This document shows, piece after piece, positions 1 through 13,370 of a DNA stretch of 64,000 nucleotides. The DNA comes from Eudromia elegans (lineage: Eukaryota; Chordata; Aves; Tinamiformes; Tinamidae), in the NCBI GenBank assembly GCA_003342815.1, contig PTEX01000006.1:2673338-2737337 (forward strand). The letters are read 5' to 3'. The translations under genes were made by a program, and so were the position numbers. Below the pieces are notes generated by a model. The model saw only the letters and a program-made list of their open reading frames with translations, was not told where the DNA came from and searched no databases. Position 1 is the first letter of the stretch; each line of letters opens with the position of its first letter.

Positions 1-2199
1 GCAAAACAGCTGAGTGACAGCTTGGGTGGATGAAGGGACTTTACTGATACCAGCAACTTTGAGCTGTCTTATTCTTTCCTTTTGCAAAGAAATGCTTGAA
101 GTTTCATGTAGTATATTTTTTCCTTTTGCTCCTTTCCTCTGTTCAGTCTTGGTGATTATCTTTGTGTTTTAGTTATTCTAGAAAACTGTAAAAATTACTT
201 TCTTCCCAAGAAAAACAATTTTTTATCAGTTTGTCTATGACACAGAAGTTTGGTTAAAAAAAAAATCATCTGCATTTGATGCTTCATGTTGTTTTTCTTT
301 TCCCTGAACTATTTATTTCGTATCTGATTATTTTTTTTCTGCTGTGTAATAAGTTTTGATGATCACAAAAGGGTCAGACATGACAAAAACATGTAATGGA
401 CAAAGCTATTCTTCAATTTTTTTGTTCTCTGGGTATCTATTGGATTATCAGATCTTCCGTATACTCCTTAAGACATCTTGGTTATTTTATCTCATCTTAC
501 TCATTGGTTTTGTAAGTCTTTATTTTCTTTTTAAAATTACTGGCTAAGTATCCCTTATGCCCCAAAAAATCATGTTTATTTCAGCAAGTGAAAATAAACT
601 GCAACTGCAATCTTGCAAAGGGAACCAAGTACTCAGTTTTGTACATGAGTACCTCATCTGCTGTGATCCCTGAGAAAGTAAGTTTGCTATTTCATTATAA
701 GTAAGCTTACAAGTTTAATCATATTTTTTATTTCTGTGAAAAAAGTTTAATCATAGACCCAACTTTAAAAAAAAAAAAAAAAAGTGGCCTCTGTACCGTA
801 GTATTCCTTCTTTTCCAAAACATAATCCAGCTCTTTCTTGAATTAATGTACACAAGTCACTTTAACTGCTGGCTGCATGACTTTTGGCAGTTTGTTTGAT
901 ATTCCAACCAATCTTTGTATAAAGAGCTGTCTGAATTGTTTATAGGTTTGTCCTCCTGCCCAGAGTTTAGTCCATGATCTCTTATTTTCAAAACAACTGA
1001 ACTTACAGGGATGTTATTAAGTAGTTTGGGCCTTGCATTGGAAGGTTGTGGTTTAGTGGGTAAAAGATTCATAGAACTTGGAACCACTAAAGACATGTAT
1101 ATCAACAGTTAAAAAAAAATGTGGCGAACTAGGCAATTTCACCTAAATATTCCCTAAATATTCCCATTCAGGATTCTTACTGTGCAGTAAGTATAATTTA
1201 CATTTTCACACCAAACGCTGTTTCTGTTTCTTAAGATTCTTGGAAATTTAAAGCCAAATGTAAATAATTAGAAGTGACCTGTCAAATTTCTCTCCACATT
1301 AAATGTATGGCAAGGAAGGAACTAACAGAGTACAAGGTGAAAATCAGAATGCTTATGATGATTTCTACTATTTTTTTTATGACTAAATATGTGAATTGTA
1401 TTAACAAGATAGGAATTTTTGAATTCCTAAAAATGCATAATTATGGAATTTAATGTTTACCTGTGTAAGAGCATCTATATAACATTCTCATCTCTTCAAG
1501 AATAAGTCCAGATGAACTGGAGTTTTATGTTATATAGTCTTGGAAGGAAGGATAGTAGATGGAGAATGTTACCATTTTCGAAAGTGATTGGGCTGTGGCT
1601 GAAATGAGTGCTGCAGCACTGTGCAAGAAAACCCGAGTTATCTTTGAAGGACTCAGTCCTTCATCTGAAAGCCTTGATTCTTTTAGTATGTTTTTGCACT
1701 TGGAATAACTAGCTCCACAGAATAATAGGCTTAAATGGTTTAGGTGCAGCTTTTCAGTGTTGCAACTACACTGTTTCCAGAACTCTAGCAACTATTTCTA
1801 CAAAGTCCTATATTTTTTGGAGAGAGAGAGAAGTGATTTCATCCATTTTTAGTAAAATGTTCATGGAACCCAGAAAATTCCAAAATGGACCTTCATGCTT
1901 CCCTGTTCGATTTCATTAAGGTACAGATTTTAACTGCATGGTATTTAACTAAATTAGTTGTTTCAGGTTGTTAGGACTTCATGTACTATGTTTAGTAATA
2001 TTTAAAAAAGCAAATACAGAATAGTCAGTAAAAAAGGATTCACTGAAGGTAGGTGAGGAAAGAGAATAATGTAGTGCTGTCTCTGGAAAGAATGAGAAAA
2101 CAACAGAGAAGAGACGGATCAGTTTAAATAGAGTTCCCCCAAAAAAATCTGTAAAAAAAACCCCAACAAATTTTAAACGCTAAAAGAATAAAAAGATGA
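1..2199. other. AT-rich non-coding block, no gene seen
   Basis: No open frame here exceeds about 90 codons and none has recognisable protein motifs. The block has scattered short T and A runs, the longest being a 17-base A tract at 767-783. I see no confident repeat family, promoter or RNA gene. It could be intergenic or intronic. Confidence 0.6.
767..783 (+). repeat. Poly-A tract (17 A)
   Basis: A run of 17 A residues preceded by 'aacttt'. No recognisable retroposon body lies immediately 5' of it, so it is annotated only as a simple repeat. Confidence 0.9.
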
Positions 2200-3005
2200 A
2201 TAACAGCCAGCATATTATGAGTAACAGTCAGGAACAAATTGCGTCAATTGTCAAATTGTGTCAAGCCAGTCTGATTTCCCTCTACAACAGAGCTACGGAC
2301 TTTGTGAAGAATGTAGAAAAGAAGTAGTAAAACTGTTGATTTTAGCAAGATAGCAAGATCTTATGTGACATCCTAATAGGAAATCTAGGCAATCTAGGAT
2401 TCATTAAATGTATTTAACAGTTTCAGTTCCTCTTTGGTCTGTTGAGGCTTATGAATATTCAGTCTTTTCTGTAATGTCCTTGATGATGGTATAGTGAATA
2501 GGCTTGTAAAATTGACAGTTGCCACCAAACTGCACATATACTGAATGAGAACACTAGAATTCAAAAATGTATTCTCAAATGAAGTTCAAATCATGTTTGA
2601 CAGGCAAGAGCAAATTCTTGCACCCAGGCAGGAATAATCAACTATGCATACCCTGTGAAGAACCCAAGTAATAATACTATAGAAAACGTACTGGGGTTGC
2701 AGTGGCTATCAAATTGATGATCGTTCAACCAGATGACTTAACATGAGAGATATAAGTGTGTTTGGACTGATTAGTTTGTAGAGGAGAAAACTGAGGAGAG
2801 GGCATGTTAGGTAGGAGTAGAATAGCATAAGCTGCAGTAAGAAAGGTTCTGATTAGAAGTTAGGAAAGCAATTCAAATGGCAAGGAGAGTGAAGTGCTGG
2901 AAGAGATTGCCTAATGATAGCTTGGAGCATCCATCAACAAAACATCTGTTAGGAATGACACGGTTATAATTGAGTCTGCCACAAAGTGGGAAGGGGGGAA
3001 TGGGT
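2200..3005 (+). mobile_element. Ancient CR1-like LINE fragment (reverse transcriptase to 3' end), sense
   Basis: Several ordered blocks match the layout of old amniote CR1 elements in sense orientation. Near 2268 is a 'ctgatttcc-ctctac' block where RT encodes the 'LISFY' region. Near 2340 'gattttagcaaga' corresponds to the 'DFSKAFD' motif. Near 2475-2535 'cttgatgatgg' followed by 'ccaccaaactg' corresponds to the 'DLDDG...ADDTKLG' RT region. 'actggggttgcagtgg' lies near 2690, 'tttggactgattagtttg' near 2760 and 'attgcctaatgatag' near 2905, which belong to the 3' part of the ORF and the 3' UTR. The order and spacing match a single insertion. Many stops and indels break every frame, so it is a fossil with no coding capacity. 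Ends are approximate, the terminal octamer repeat is not recognisable, and the match is from memory of the family. Confidence 0.7.
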
Positions 3006-6000
3006 AACCTCTGGAGTGTTTCTATGTTTATGACATTTTCCTGCAAAACTCTGACTGTGTTAAGAAAAAGAATAGCAAATGGATCACTAGTGATTCCTGC
3101 CCTCTACACACAGGTGAATTTTACTGCAGTGCATGTAGCCTCTGTGAGGTAGAAATACTGCAGCAGCTGTTCACAATACTTAGCAGTATTTTTTTTTTCT
3201 TCTCTTTTTTTTTTTACCTCATTCACTCAATATCATTCATGTTGTACAGTGCGGGTTTGGCCCAAAGTCCATCAGCAGGAAGCTTTGTTTAATGGCTTGG
3301 ACACTGGCTAGAGTAAGGCAACCAAAGTCTTTCTTGCTTTGCCACTGATTGTCTTTGTAACCCAGCTTAAATCCCTTGGGATCCCTTTGGATTCCTTGCC
3401 ATATTTTGTTTGCCCCACATGATTCAATGTCTTGCTTGGTGCAGGGTCTGTTGAGAATGGATGAGGTTGTTGTGCACCCTGCATTACAGTGCCTGAGTTT
3501 AGCTGAATCTTCAGTGTGTTGCCGTAGCACAAGTAATAATCTAGAAAAATGGATGCTGAAAACCACAAGGCATCCTGTTGACTCCAGTAGAAGGAATTGA
3601 CTCAAGCCTTGAAGGTCTCTGAAGAAGGGATCTTAGAGCGATGTTTTTGGCCAATAGTCTCTCCCACTGTCTTACTATCCTAGTGCCATCTTCCTCCCCT
3701 CTTCCTATTTGGTTGTGTGAACTGTCATCCTGATTCAGTGTGGCCCTGCACACGTGCAGGGACATGTGTGTATTGCATTTTAATTTTGCTCAGACATATC
3801 TGCAGTCAAAATTGATATTCTCTTTCTAGACAAAGAGTTCAGAGGCCACTGTTCATTTATCTAGGAAGGTATATTTTCCTAGCAAATTAGCTGGCACATG
3901 AGATATGTAAAGAATGGAACATTTTGAAAAATATGTGAAACTCATACACAATTGCTTGGCTAAGAACAGAAGTCATAGCATGTCACATTTGAGAAAACTT
4001 TTTTTTACTTTTACTGTGTCATTTTGTAACAGTATTTCTTTAAGTTTTACATAATATATTTTTTCATTGGGAGGGAAAAAAACCCAGAGTCTAGCTAATG
4101 GTGAGACAGCTTAAAAATAATTGTAACTAGGAACTGGGCCATGATTAAAATTGTTCAGCTGTTCATTTTATTGTTTGTTCCCAAAACCTTAAATGCACTC
4201 TCTGAGAACAATAACAACAGTTAGCATGTAACTCCGTATGGGCCAATTCATGCCGTCCTTTCTCAGTCCTTTCCTTGCACCAGCAAAACTCCTGTTCAGG
4301 GTGATCTGTAAGGAATTCAGGTTTGGAAATATATGTTCTCTCTATTTTGTAATGGTAAAATGGAAGCTACTGTGGAGAGGGAAGCAAAGAAAGGAGAAAC
4401 ACAAGGAACTCCACCCTATCAGCATATTTAGTCTGTGAAGAGTATAGAACAGAGCAGGCTGTCGTGCTCCCCTCAGACAATGCTTGTATCCCAGTCAACC
4501 TCAGGGAAATATCTGGGACTTGGCCGTTGTGCTTGTTAAGATAGGGGTGAAACTTTGCAGTAAAGACTGTAGTAAAAAGTACAGAGGAAACCAAAACAGA
4601 TAAATGAAGACAAGGCTACTTGCTACAATAAAACATACACTGGTTTCATAAGTAAGAAATTATAGTTGTTGTTAACTGACCTTCGCCTGCGAGTCTATGA
4701 TGTTAGTTTCTTGAGGCTACTCAACCAGCCAATTAGCTATTCTGACCTCCAGACTGGTTTGACTTTCTTGGGCCCACTGATGCTTGGCATTTCTGTGATT
4801 AAAATGGAATTTTCCTATACATCTGGAAATCCCGGCCTGTGTTTCCAGCTGTAGGAAAAGGTTCAAAAATGATAGTGAAATGTGGAGAATAGGAGCCTAT
4901 TGGGGATGAGCTCAGAAGTGATGAGCTGCATTTAGTGTGGGATTTTTCAAAACTCCCATTGCCTTTAAACAACTGCTAGATGATTTCATTCAGGTATTTG
5001 TGAAAATCACTAACAGACAGTCTATTTATAGCTAGCTAAAGTGCATATAAAGACTGTATAACTCACAAGGCATTTCCACTATAGAATCTCTCTTATGACA
5101 TCCTTAATATTCCTCTGAGTTTCAGTAGGGTTGGTTAAGTATGCGTAGAATGCACAGTTTTGGCCTTTTAATGTTTAGTTAAGGAATAGCTACTGTAAGC
5201 ATAATTTGAACCTTTACCCTTTGGAAAAGTATTGGAATGTCATACATGTTTTAAGATGAGTAGGAGTCTGGTGTCACTCAACAGTGGGAGCTTCATTTAG
5301 AGCCCATTGATGTCAATGACGGGATGGGATATGATGGGATACACTTCCCTTTGCCTCAGTGGGCTGTGGACCAGGAGCATGTAACTAAACTGAGGATTCA
5401 GCTAACTGTATCATATAGTATATGTTGTACAGTTTTGTAGAAATCAATGTAATATCTTAGCCAAAATACTTAATGTTTAATTTAAAAAATATAAAAAGAA
5501 TGAATTTTGCTTTAATGATGTTTTAAGCTTTAATTTAATGTAGCATAGTGAAAAGGACACCAAATATGCTAGTTTTGTATCATTAGAACCAGATGGTCCA
5601 TGAAAGACTTTTGGCTAAACTAGAGTTAGGAACGCTTGTAAACCCTAGCTAGTCTGAAAATGTGCTCAAAATTGCTATATCAGATGATAGCCCCAGTTTT
5701 ATAATGTGAAATAATTTGGCTGCTTTCCTGATATCCTGGTAAGGTGTTATACAATTTAGGCAATTACAAGAAATTTTTTGGATGCTACTGTCATTATTGT
5801 TCTGCTTTGGAATTAGAAAAACAACAAAATTGCCCTAGTGCATCAGAGTATCCCAGAAAATATCGCACTCAAGAACTAATGAGGAAAAGAATTCTTATTA
5901 CTTATTATTGACTTGTGTTTATATCATAGGTCAAATTTATTTGTCTAGAAAAGGCCAAAAAAGTATTTAAAGAAAAATTCTCCTCTTCTTCATCCTGGAA

Positions 6001-8156
6001 GAGTGATAAATCTTTTTCCTTTATCATAGCAGCAGTGCTGTTAATTGAGCATCTCCAGCTGACAGTGATGAGAAAGAGTATTAACGGATTTACTCCAAAA
6101 TGCAATTTTAACTATCAGAGTGACAGAAACAACATGACATTTACAATTTGCTTTGACACAAATTTATCACTGAAGTCCTGTGGTGATCCTTCTTTGGCAG
6201 CCTGATATTGGAAGATATCTTGCCTGTATTCAGCTCTTCCTTATCTTACTTGTATACTCTGAAGTGTAGGCAGAAGGAGGAGACTTCTATGAGTCAGGTA
6301 GGATTTAGTCTAGTATTCACTGAAGTATATTTGCTTTTGCTAATACATATTGTGAGAAAGACAACCAGCCATAAGATTTCAATGAAGTTAGCTATATTTA
6401 AGATTAGAGGAAACTTTTGTGGTTTTCTTTTTCTGACTTGCATTGCAGACTACCAGTGATTCCTATGAGGAGTCCAGTAACCTGTGATTGAATTAAAGTG
6501 TATCAGGTGTCTTTGGATGCTGTTCTTAATGGTCTTGATGACATTATCATACAATAGTCTTGTGCCTTGAGCATTAGGAATGGGTTTTCTAAACTTTTTT
6601 TTTCCCCTATGATTTACTTCTTACTCTGCTCAGGTGAGAACTTCTTGCCTTTGCTGTGTTTGTGGTTTCACTGTTACTACATAGGCTGTTTGCACACAGA
6701 AGGTGAGCGGGATCAGGTTCTCTGTGCATGTATTTGTTACATTTCAGTACCAAAATACAGTCTTGCTCTATATTTTGCAAATACAGGTCAAGCTGATTTC
6801 AGTGGGGCTACTCACTGAGTAAGGGCTAGAATGGAAAGTCCTTTCAGAAAGTTATACTACATTTTAAAGAAAACCACATTTCAAAACATGTAAATAAAAA
6901 AGCTCCAGTAGGCAATACAAGTGCTCAATTCAATGCATTACGCATCTGAAGAAGCCAAGGTTCGATCATAACTTGTATATGCATTCGATTTCTGTCAAAT
7001 AGCATACACTAGTCTCTAGCAACTCTGAAAACCTGATTATTTTCGAGTAGGTATGTTTATAGGTAGGTATGTAAACACTTCTTCAAATGCAGGTGTCTTC
7101 TGGGGGTTGTGCATGTCTATCAGTCTGTGACTTGCACAACAAAGTCAGGTGAATACACATGGCCTTGCAAATATTGACAAGATGATACACTCTATGGCCT
7201 GCTGTAGCTTCACTCTGGGGGGTGCTTGCTTACCATTTTCTTTGTCTTTAGTCATTCTGGCTTCAGGCCCTTCCTTTTCCCAAGAATTTTAGGGTCTAGT
7301 GAGTCAGGCTCCTGAGACTTCATCCAGGACAACTGACAAATTTCAAAAGATCAGGAAGTTGAAATGGAAAATTGTTATTGCCTCATCATGCTGAACCAGA
7401 GCCTTTCAGAATTAAAGGACATAAAAAATTAAATGGCCATCATAAAGCCATAACCTCCACAGGTCTCAAAATAAAATAATCCGATTCCTTGGCTTTGCCT
7501 TACACTTGTTCATGTGGAAGAGTCTTGTATCCCAGTAAAGCTTTTGAAAAACTTAGTCTATATTTCAAGTTTGTTAAAGAGCTCAAAGCAAGACAAAGTT
7601 AATGTGACTTAGGAGTTTGTTGCTAACATTTCTCAACAATGTCCATGTCATAAAAGCAACGCATTCATTTGTATAATTTGGCCTTTGGGCACAGGGAGAG
7701 GAGGTGGGGGATAGGCAATGGAAAATATTCTACTGGAAGAGTAGTTGAGCTCTGGATCAGAGAGGCTATGGCAGAAGCTTGTGAATTTGCCAAAAGCCAT
7801 GTGTCTGTTTAAAAAAAAAAAAAAAAAAAGTGGAAAGAATCTTGACTCGAATGGCCATAAACCATTTTCTTAATCCGTGAGCTACAAACCGTCTTTTAAG
7901 AAAATGCTAACTGGTCAATCCTTATGTTATAAAGTTACTTTGGAAATCGTAGCTCAGGCAAAGAGTTTGGAGCATTAGCAGAACCTGTCATTAGCAAACA
8001 GCTTATTTTAAAAGGTATCTGAACATTGACCTGCCAGGTGAATGGAGTATCCAAACGACTCCTTAAAAAGACCAAACAAACAAAAAAATAAACTCACTTC
8101 TTTTTAGGGCTAATACATCTCTGTGCTTGCTCTGAGTGCTTGGTGCCATTGCCCCA
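3006..8156. other. Non-coding block, no gene seen
   Basis: The longest open frames are 122 codons (minus, 3237-3605) and a nested 86-codon frame. Both have ordinary composition and no motif, and two overlapping frames on opposite strands suggest a local lack of stops rather than a gene. A pyrimidine-rich run lies at 3189-3215 and a 19-base A tract at 7811-7829. I recognise nothing else. Confidence 0.55.
7811..7829 (+). repeat. Poly-A tract (19 A)
   Basis: Uninterrupted run of 19 A residues following 'gtgtctgttt'. It could be the tail of a decayed retroposon on the plus strand, but no source sequence is recognisable upstream. Confidence 0.9.
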
Positions 8157-8218
8157 AGAGCAGCACAGGAATTTATTTCTGAACTTAAGAGCAGGGTGGG
8201 AATTTATTTCTGACCCCA
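8157..8218. repeat. Diverged 31-bp tandem duplication
   Basis: Two adjacent 31-base units (8157-8187 and 8188-8218) share 'agagcag' at the start and 'ggaatttatttctga' in the middle. By eye 24 of 31 positions agree. The mismatches cluster just after the first seven bases and at the last five, which suggests an old local duplication. No gene is associated. Confidence 0.75.
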
Positions 8219-9639
8219 ACATTTGGATTTTCTTTCCCTGGTTATACTTTTGCTGCAGAAGGGAATGAATTAAACTGGTTAGACCGTCACTTCCCACTCC
8301 CTCACCCTCCATTATATCACTGCACCTGTGCTGCAGGTCTCAGTAGTTCAAACACAACCTCAACTTCTGCTCCTCCAAATCACCTCTGTGATCCTCAGGT
8401 ATGCTCCCTATGTCCTCTGAAGTGGATCGTGTCGGCATGGAAGGCTGGGGGAAGCATCTGTCCCAAAGTGTGTTTGAAATGTAGAGAACCAGCCATTACC
8501 TACTCTGAGGTAGTATCTTGCACAGGGTAACGTAGATGCTGCAGAATGCCAAACGCCCACAAAACTACTTTCCAGAAACATGAGGCAAATGCAGATTACC
8601 ATATACGTTATATCCAAATGTGTAATTGTGTTTGCGTTAGTGGAGATCCTGGGAGGAGCATGTGGTTGCATATTCAGAATACCTTGGCTGCAAATGTAGA
8701 AGGTGTTTTAGAAAATATCTTAAAAAGGAATATTCTAAAATAAACAGGAATGATTTTCCTTCCTCCTCATTTGCTTTCCAGCTCACCTGTAAAACCCTAA
8801 GAAAATCAGACCCATTGGTCTGGCCAATTCGACAGTTTTAAGAAGAAACAGTTTTTGCTAGCAAAGAACATAAAGATCCACTTGTTGCACCAATTTTGCA
8901 AATTTCCTTTATACTGCTAGGTCAGAAAACATTTAAAGCTGGGCCTACACAAAGCTGTGCTTTGGTCCTAAAACTAGCAAATAAAATACATGATGAATAC
9001 CTCCAAACAAAGAAGGCTGTTTGAGAGCGTGGGCTGGATTATGGTAAATTAGGAGAGGAGAAAGGGAGGAAGGAGAAACTTTCTTCATAATGTTTTTTTC
9101 AAAATCATGCAAATTAACTCACAGTGAGATTTTGTAGCACTGTATATGAGGAAATAGTGTATCATAATTTGAAATCAAGTCAGAGAAATGCCTATTAGTC
9201 CCTCAAACTGTCTGAATCCGTTTTATTCCCATAGGAAAAAAAGCCACCTGGATCTATTGTAGGACTTTTAGACAGACTAGTTAACCTAGTTAAAGGCTGG
9301 CTGACATGAGCCTAAGGCCCCCCATGAAGCAGTATTGCAACATTCCTGCAAACAGGCAGCCATATGCACCCTTGGAGCCAAGAGACACATGCAATTTCTT
9401 TGGAGATAAAATCCCAGCATGGCCTTACTGGTTGGGAGTAGCCAGCATAATGTGCAGCAGAAATCCTTTCTTTGCTTTGTGTTGAGTGACAGTATGACAT
9501 GCTATTTGGCAGGTAGTGCCCTGCTTCTCAGTCCTCTGAATGCTAACTTGCATGTTGACTCTCTGTCTTTGGGAGCTGTTGGAGAAAATCATGCAGAGGA
9601 ATTTTTTGCGTTAGTGCTTTCGTTTGGCATTGGGAGGCT

Positions 9640-9740
9640 CAGATTCAAGTCATAATGTCTAAGGACAGAAAGGACCACAGTGAGTGCTCTCTGGCTCTGG
9701 TGTAGTGCAAAATTTTGGAGAATCATAACTGCTTCTCACA
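9640..9740 (-). mobile_element. Possible short CR1/L3-like 3' relic, antisense
   Basis: The segment 'taaggacagaaaggaccac' followed about 50 bases later by 'aaaattttggagaatca' resembles the antisense 3' terminus of old vertebrate CR1/L3 LINEs, where an 'aaggccagaagggaccat' block is followed by a 'tctgacctcctgtat' block. Only about 100 bases are alignable by eye, and the flanking sequence to 9900 no longer matches. This could be chance similarity. Confidence 0.35.
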
Positions 9741-12700
9741 TCTGTTATGTGATCTTCTAATAACACCTATTCCAGTGCATATCCTCAGACAGGATGGTTT
9801 TAGCATGCATCAGGTCAGCCAGCCAGCCAGACATGTTGAGGCACATAATATAATTATTGATATGAAAATCAAAACAAGGTACCACATAAAGGCAGCCACT
9901 GTCAGATCATTATGGATGAGACTATCCATCTTGTTGCTTTAACAAACCCTGTATTCATTATCGTAGCTCAGGCCATTTTTCTCTTTGCCAAAATTGGCTG
10001 TTCTCTTAATGAATATTGCAAATCATAACCCAAATTATATGGCATGCCTTAAGCTTTCTTCGTTTTGATTTGCTGTGAGGAGTTCAGCAGCTTGATTTGT
10101 GTTACCGGTGGAGGAATGGGAGACAGCTCTCCCATGGAGCAGCTCTAGAGTTCTGTGTGAACATGCAGTAATTCAGTCCTCCTGCACAAAATCATCTCCA
10201 TGCTGTATTCACTCTTCCTCTTTGACTTTCTTTCCTGTAAGTTTCCTCACAAGAGGCATAGTGTGTTCTTGGTCACTTGTTTTGATAAGACCCTTAGTAT
10301 TTCATCAGAGATCTAAGTTTGTCTGCTGGTGTTATATCTCAGCTCCGTTAGTGTCATAAATGGAAGGCTAGAGGGGAAAAAGTTAAAATGCATTAAAACT
10401 TTTCTCCTGAGATGATATTGAGAATTACACATTTTTTTATAACTTCCCATCTTCCCTTAAGATGCCTTTTCTTTTTGAAAAACTTGAGGCTAATTTTTGT
10501 TTAAATATAAAGCAAAATGGAAGAAAAATCACAAAAGAACCATCAGAAACTAAGAAATTTCTTTAAAAATCTATTGGGAAATATTTTTTTTTCAATCATA
10601 AGACTCAAGTAAAGTATATTTTTTTGTTAGATATTTGATCTTTTTACAAAAATCCCTGAAGTTTTGTTGATTATCATTAGCTTCAATAAAATGAAAGTTA
10701 CAACACATGATTTTGAAGAGGAACTTCTCAAGACAAATCAATACCAGAGTCCAATTTTGGTGCAGTAAACATGAAAGTCTAGTGGCAATTTGGAATAGTG
10801 TGCAGACACCTGTTAACATCTGTTTTCTGTGTATCACTTGCTGTTCAAGTAATTGTCCAAGCATGATGAACTCAGTGTCATACTGAGCTTAAACTAGAGT
10901 CACTCACCAAATAAGATAAGAACAATGAGTCACAAGAATTGCTTGGATCAAGCAAAGGACCAAGAACTCTTGGAGCTGTTCACCTTTAGGGCATGTTTTA
11001 TAGCCCAACTTTTTGAACAGATTTTTAGGGAGAGTTGGGAATAGTTGGCTTCTGTGAGATTGGGAGATGTTGTGCAATGGGATGTTCTTGCTGGCTGGTT
11101 CTTTCATGCGGGTGGGGTTTTGTTGTTCTTATTTTTATTGTTAGGGATTGTGAGATGGGGAATTGTTTTTCCATTAAAAAAAGCAAAACAAATGCTTTCA
11201 GTGTAGAATGACCTTTCAGATTATGCGCGTGAACCACAAACAAAAAGAACACAATGAAATGCTCTATGGGCAAGCATAGTGAGCTTGACTAACTACGTTA
11301 CTCCCATTTTGCACCAGTTCGGTTAAGCTGAACAAAGACAGAGCTCTACAACCCATACCGTCTGAGGGGAAGAGGTCTCATCCTGCCCCTCAGCATAATC
11401 CCTTCAGATAGACCAAGAGATTCTGGTTTGCAGAGTGAACACTGCTTTTTCAGTGTGGAAAGAGAATTGCCATTCATGGAGAGTCCTTATGGTCGCGTGG
11501 GCTGTGTCCTGAATAATAAAGAGTATGAAGAAGAACTTGGCCCAAAGTACTGGTGTGGAGGATGTATATCACATGATATGTGTATCATGTAAGTGACATG
11601 ATGTATCCTGACATCCTGACATGTCCCAGGAAGAATGTTCTGAAAAAACCAGACTAAACAAAGAGGTCTGTGGAAGTTGCACTTCCTAGTTCATAATGAC
11701 CTTCGTTATGTCAGAGAAGGTGTCAGCACTTTGACTGTTTTACAAAAAATACTTACATCCTTGTCAGTTCTAGGAAATAGGCCTTCTAATGGGTAGGGGC
11801 TGACATAACACATATGTCACACTTATCCTTGTTAGGATGTTTTGAGGCTTTCCTTTGAGCAGCTCTCTACCACAGAAATAAATCATATCCTCATAGAGAG
11901 CAGTTGAACAACAACATGTGAAAAGAGGATTTATGACTGTGGCTGCTTTTCTGAATGTCTTAGGTGCCCTGGACTGCAGTTATATAGTGCCTCCTAGAGG
12001 CATAGAATATAGGTGTGAAGGGAGGAAGCTGCAGTATAGCTGGTATGTGATGCCAATTGCATATTTACTAGTGTGTTGGCTGATTTCCTCAGCAACTGTT
12101 GTGATTTGTGAATATTTGATTCGTTTAATGCAGTGGAAATGCTCAGTACTTGGCCTGTGAGCTAGACGGTCTGTTAATGTGAGGTAGTGCTTTGGCTGGT
12201 CTGTGTTTCCCTATTGTAGATGGTATATTAATAGCTGTGCCTTCAAGGGGAAAAAGGAATCTTTGCTTTCCAAGAGATGGTGAATATAGGTGAAGATTAT
12301 GCATTTCCATGAAGAGGAGAATATTGACTGGCAATGATTACATTGTAAACACTTTTAATCTTCAGTAAAGATAATGGCTTGCAAAACCCAGACTAATTTG
12401 TTTCTGGTGCCTGACTCCAGTAGGCTATTTTCCTGATAGTGAAGCAAATTGCTTCATGTCCATATACTATGCAAGCCATGACTGTTCTTGCAATCTTGAT
12501 ATAGGTAGTGATGCCAAGGTTTCTCACTGAGTAAGCTTCTAGATGGCCAATGGATAGCATAGAAAAGAATACTGGATATAATTTTGGCACATGGTTTGTT
12601 ACTTGTTTTGGCACTTGGTATCCAAAAGAGGGTGTTTCTGGCATATGCATCATCAGGGCTGCTTCTTCTAACGCCTCATTCAGAGTAGACAAATCCAATA

Positions 12701-12974
12701 TTATATGACCTGCTAAAAGTTCATTGTTTTGATCAGGCTGTTGGATATTCCTGAGATAGAATAAATTTTGTTTTGTTTTGTTACAGTTTGTTGTGAGGTT
12801 TTAACATATTTAAATGACAAACTTCTGAATGGAACGGCCTTATTTTGACACTTCCTTTCTGTTTGCAGCTGTTTACATCATTCTTTCCCATCTGGGGTCC
12901 TGTTATCCATTTACAGTCTGTGTCCATGTTCAATGGCAAACGCTGGATAGGATTATTAGGGAAGCAAACATTTG
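9741..12974. other. Non-coding block, no gene seen
   Basis: Open frames reach 101 codons (minus, 12393-12698), without motifs or convincing splice context. There is an 8-bp perfect hairpin at 11571-11590, a short '(ttttg)3' run near 12768 and 'agcc' repeats near 9815. No RNA gene or promoter was recognised. Confidence 0.55.
11571..11590. repeat. Short inverted repeat (8-bp stem, 4-base loop)
   Basis: The arms 'acatgata' (11571-11578) and 'tatcatgt' (11583-11590) are perfect reverse complements around the loop 'tgtg'. Just downstream, 'gacatcctgacat' is a short direct repeat. Hairpins this size arise by chance in AT-rich DNA. Confidence 0.8.
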
Positions 12975-13370
12975 ACAGAGTCACAAAAAGGTTGAGATTG
13001 GAAGGGCCCTCTGGAGATCATCTAGTCCCCCCCTGCCCAAGCAGGGTCACCTGCAGCATGTTGTACAGGATGATGTTCCAGGAGGGTTTTGCCTACTTCC
13101 AGAGGAGACTCCACAGCCTCTCTGTGCAACCTGTTCCAGTGGCGCTCTCAAATATTTCCTCATATTCAAGTGGAACTTCCTGTGTTTCAGTTTGTGCCTA
13201 TTGTGTCTCATCCTGTTGCCAGGCACCCCTGTAAACAGTCTACCACTACTGTCTTGATACCCTCCTTTAAGATACTTCTATGCAATGACAAGATCCCCTC
13301 TCAGTCTTCTACAGGGCCACCTCTCTTGGTCCTTCCTCACAAAAGAGAAGATCCACTCCCCAAATTTAAA
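12975..13370 (-). mobile_element. Avian CR1 LINE, 3' end, antisense
   Basis: This is the clearest retroposon in the window. Reading the plus strand gives the reverse complement of a CR1 3' region. It starts at 'cagagtcacaaaaagg' and continues through 'ttggaagggcc', 'ctggagatcatctagtc', 'ccaagcagggtcacctg', 'ggagactccacagcctctct', 'gcaacctgttccagtgg', 'gtggaacttcctgtgtttca', 'gacaagatcccctctcagtc' and 'ccttcctcac'. These are the hallmark blocks of bird CR1 copies in the expected order, so the element's 3' end is at about 12975 and its truncated 5' side at about 13370. A stretch after 'cagtcttct' appears shortened. The 170-codon plus-strand frame at 13089-13601 and the 129-codon frame at 12845-13234 are by-products of this sequence and its flanks. 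Like most bird CR1s it is severely 5'-truncated and cannot encode protein. Confidence 0.93.

Noticed and set aside
6950..6975. 'aaggttcgatcata' resembling a tRNA B box
   Set aside because: No A box upstream and no acceptor stem pairing. It is not a tRNA gene.
12393..12698. 101-codon minus-strand frame starting MDLSTLNEALEEAALMMHM
   Set aside because: The N-terminus looks protein-like, but no family is recognisable, no convincing splice sites or promoter flank it, and frames of this length are expected by chance here.
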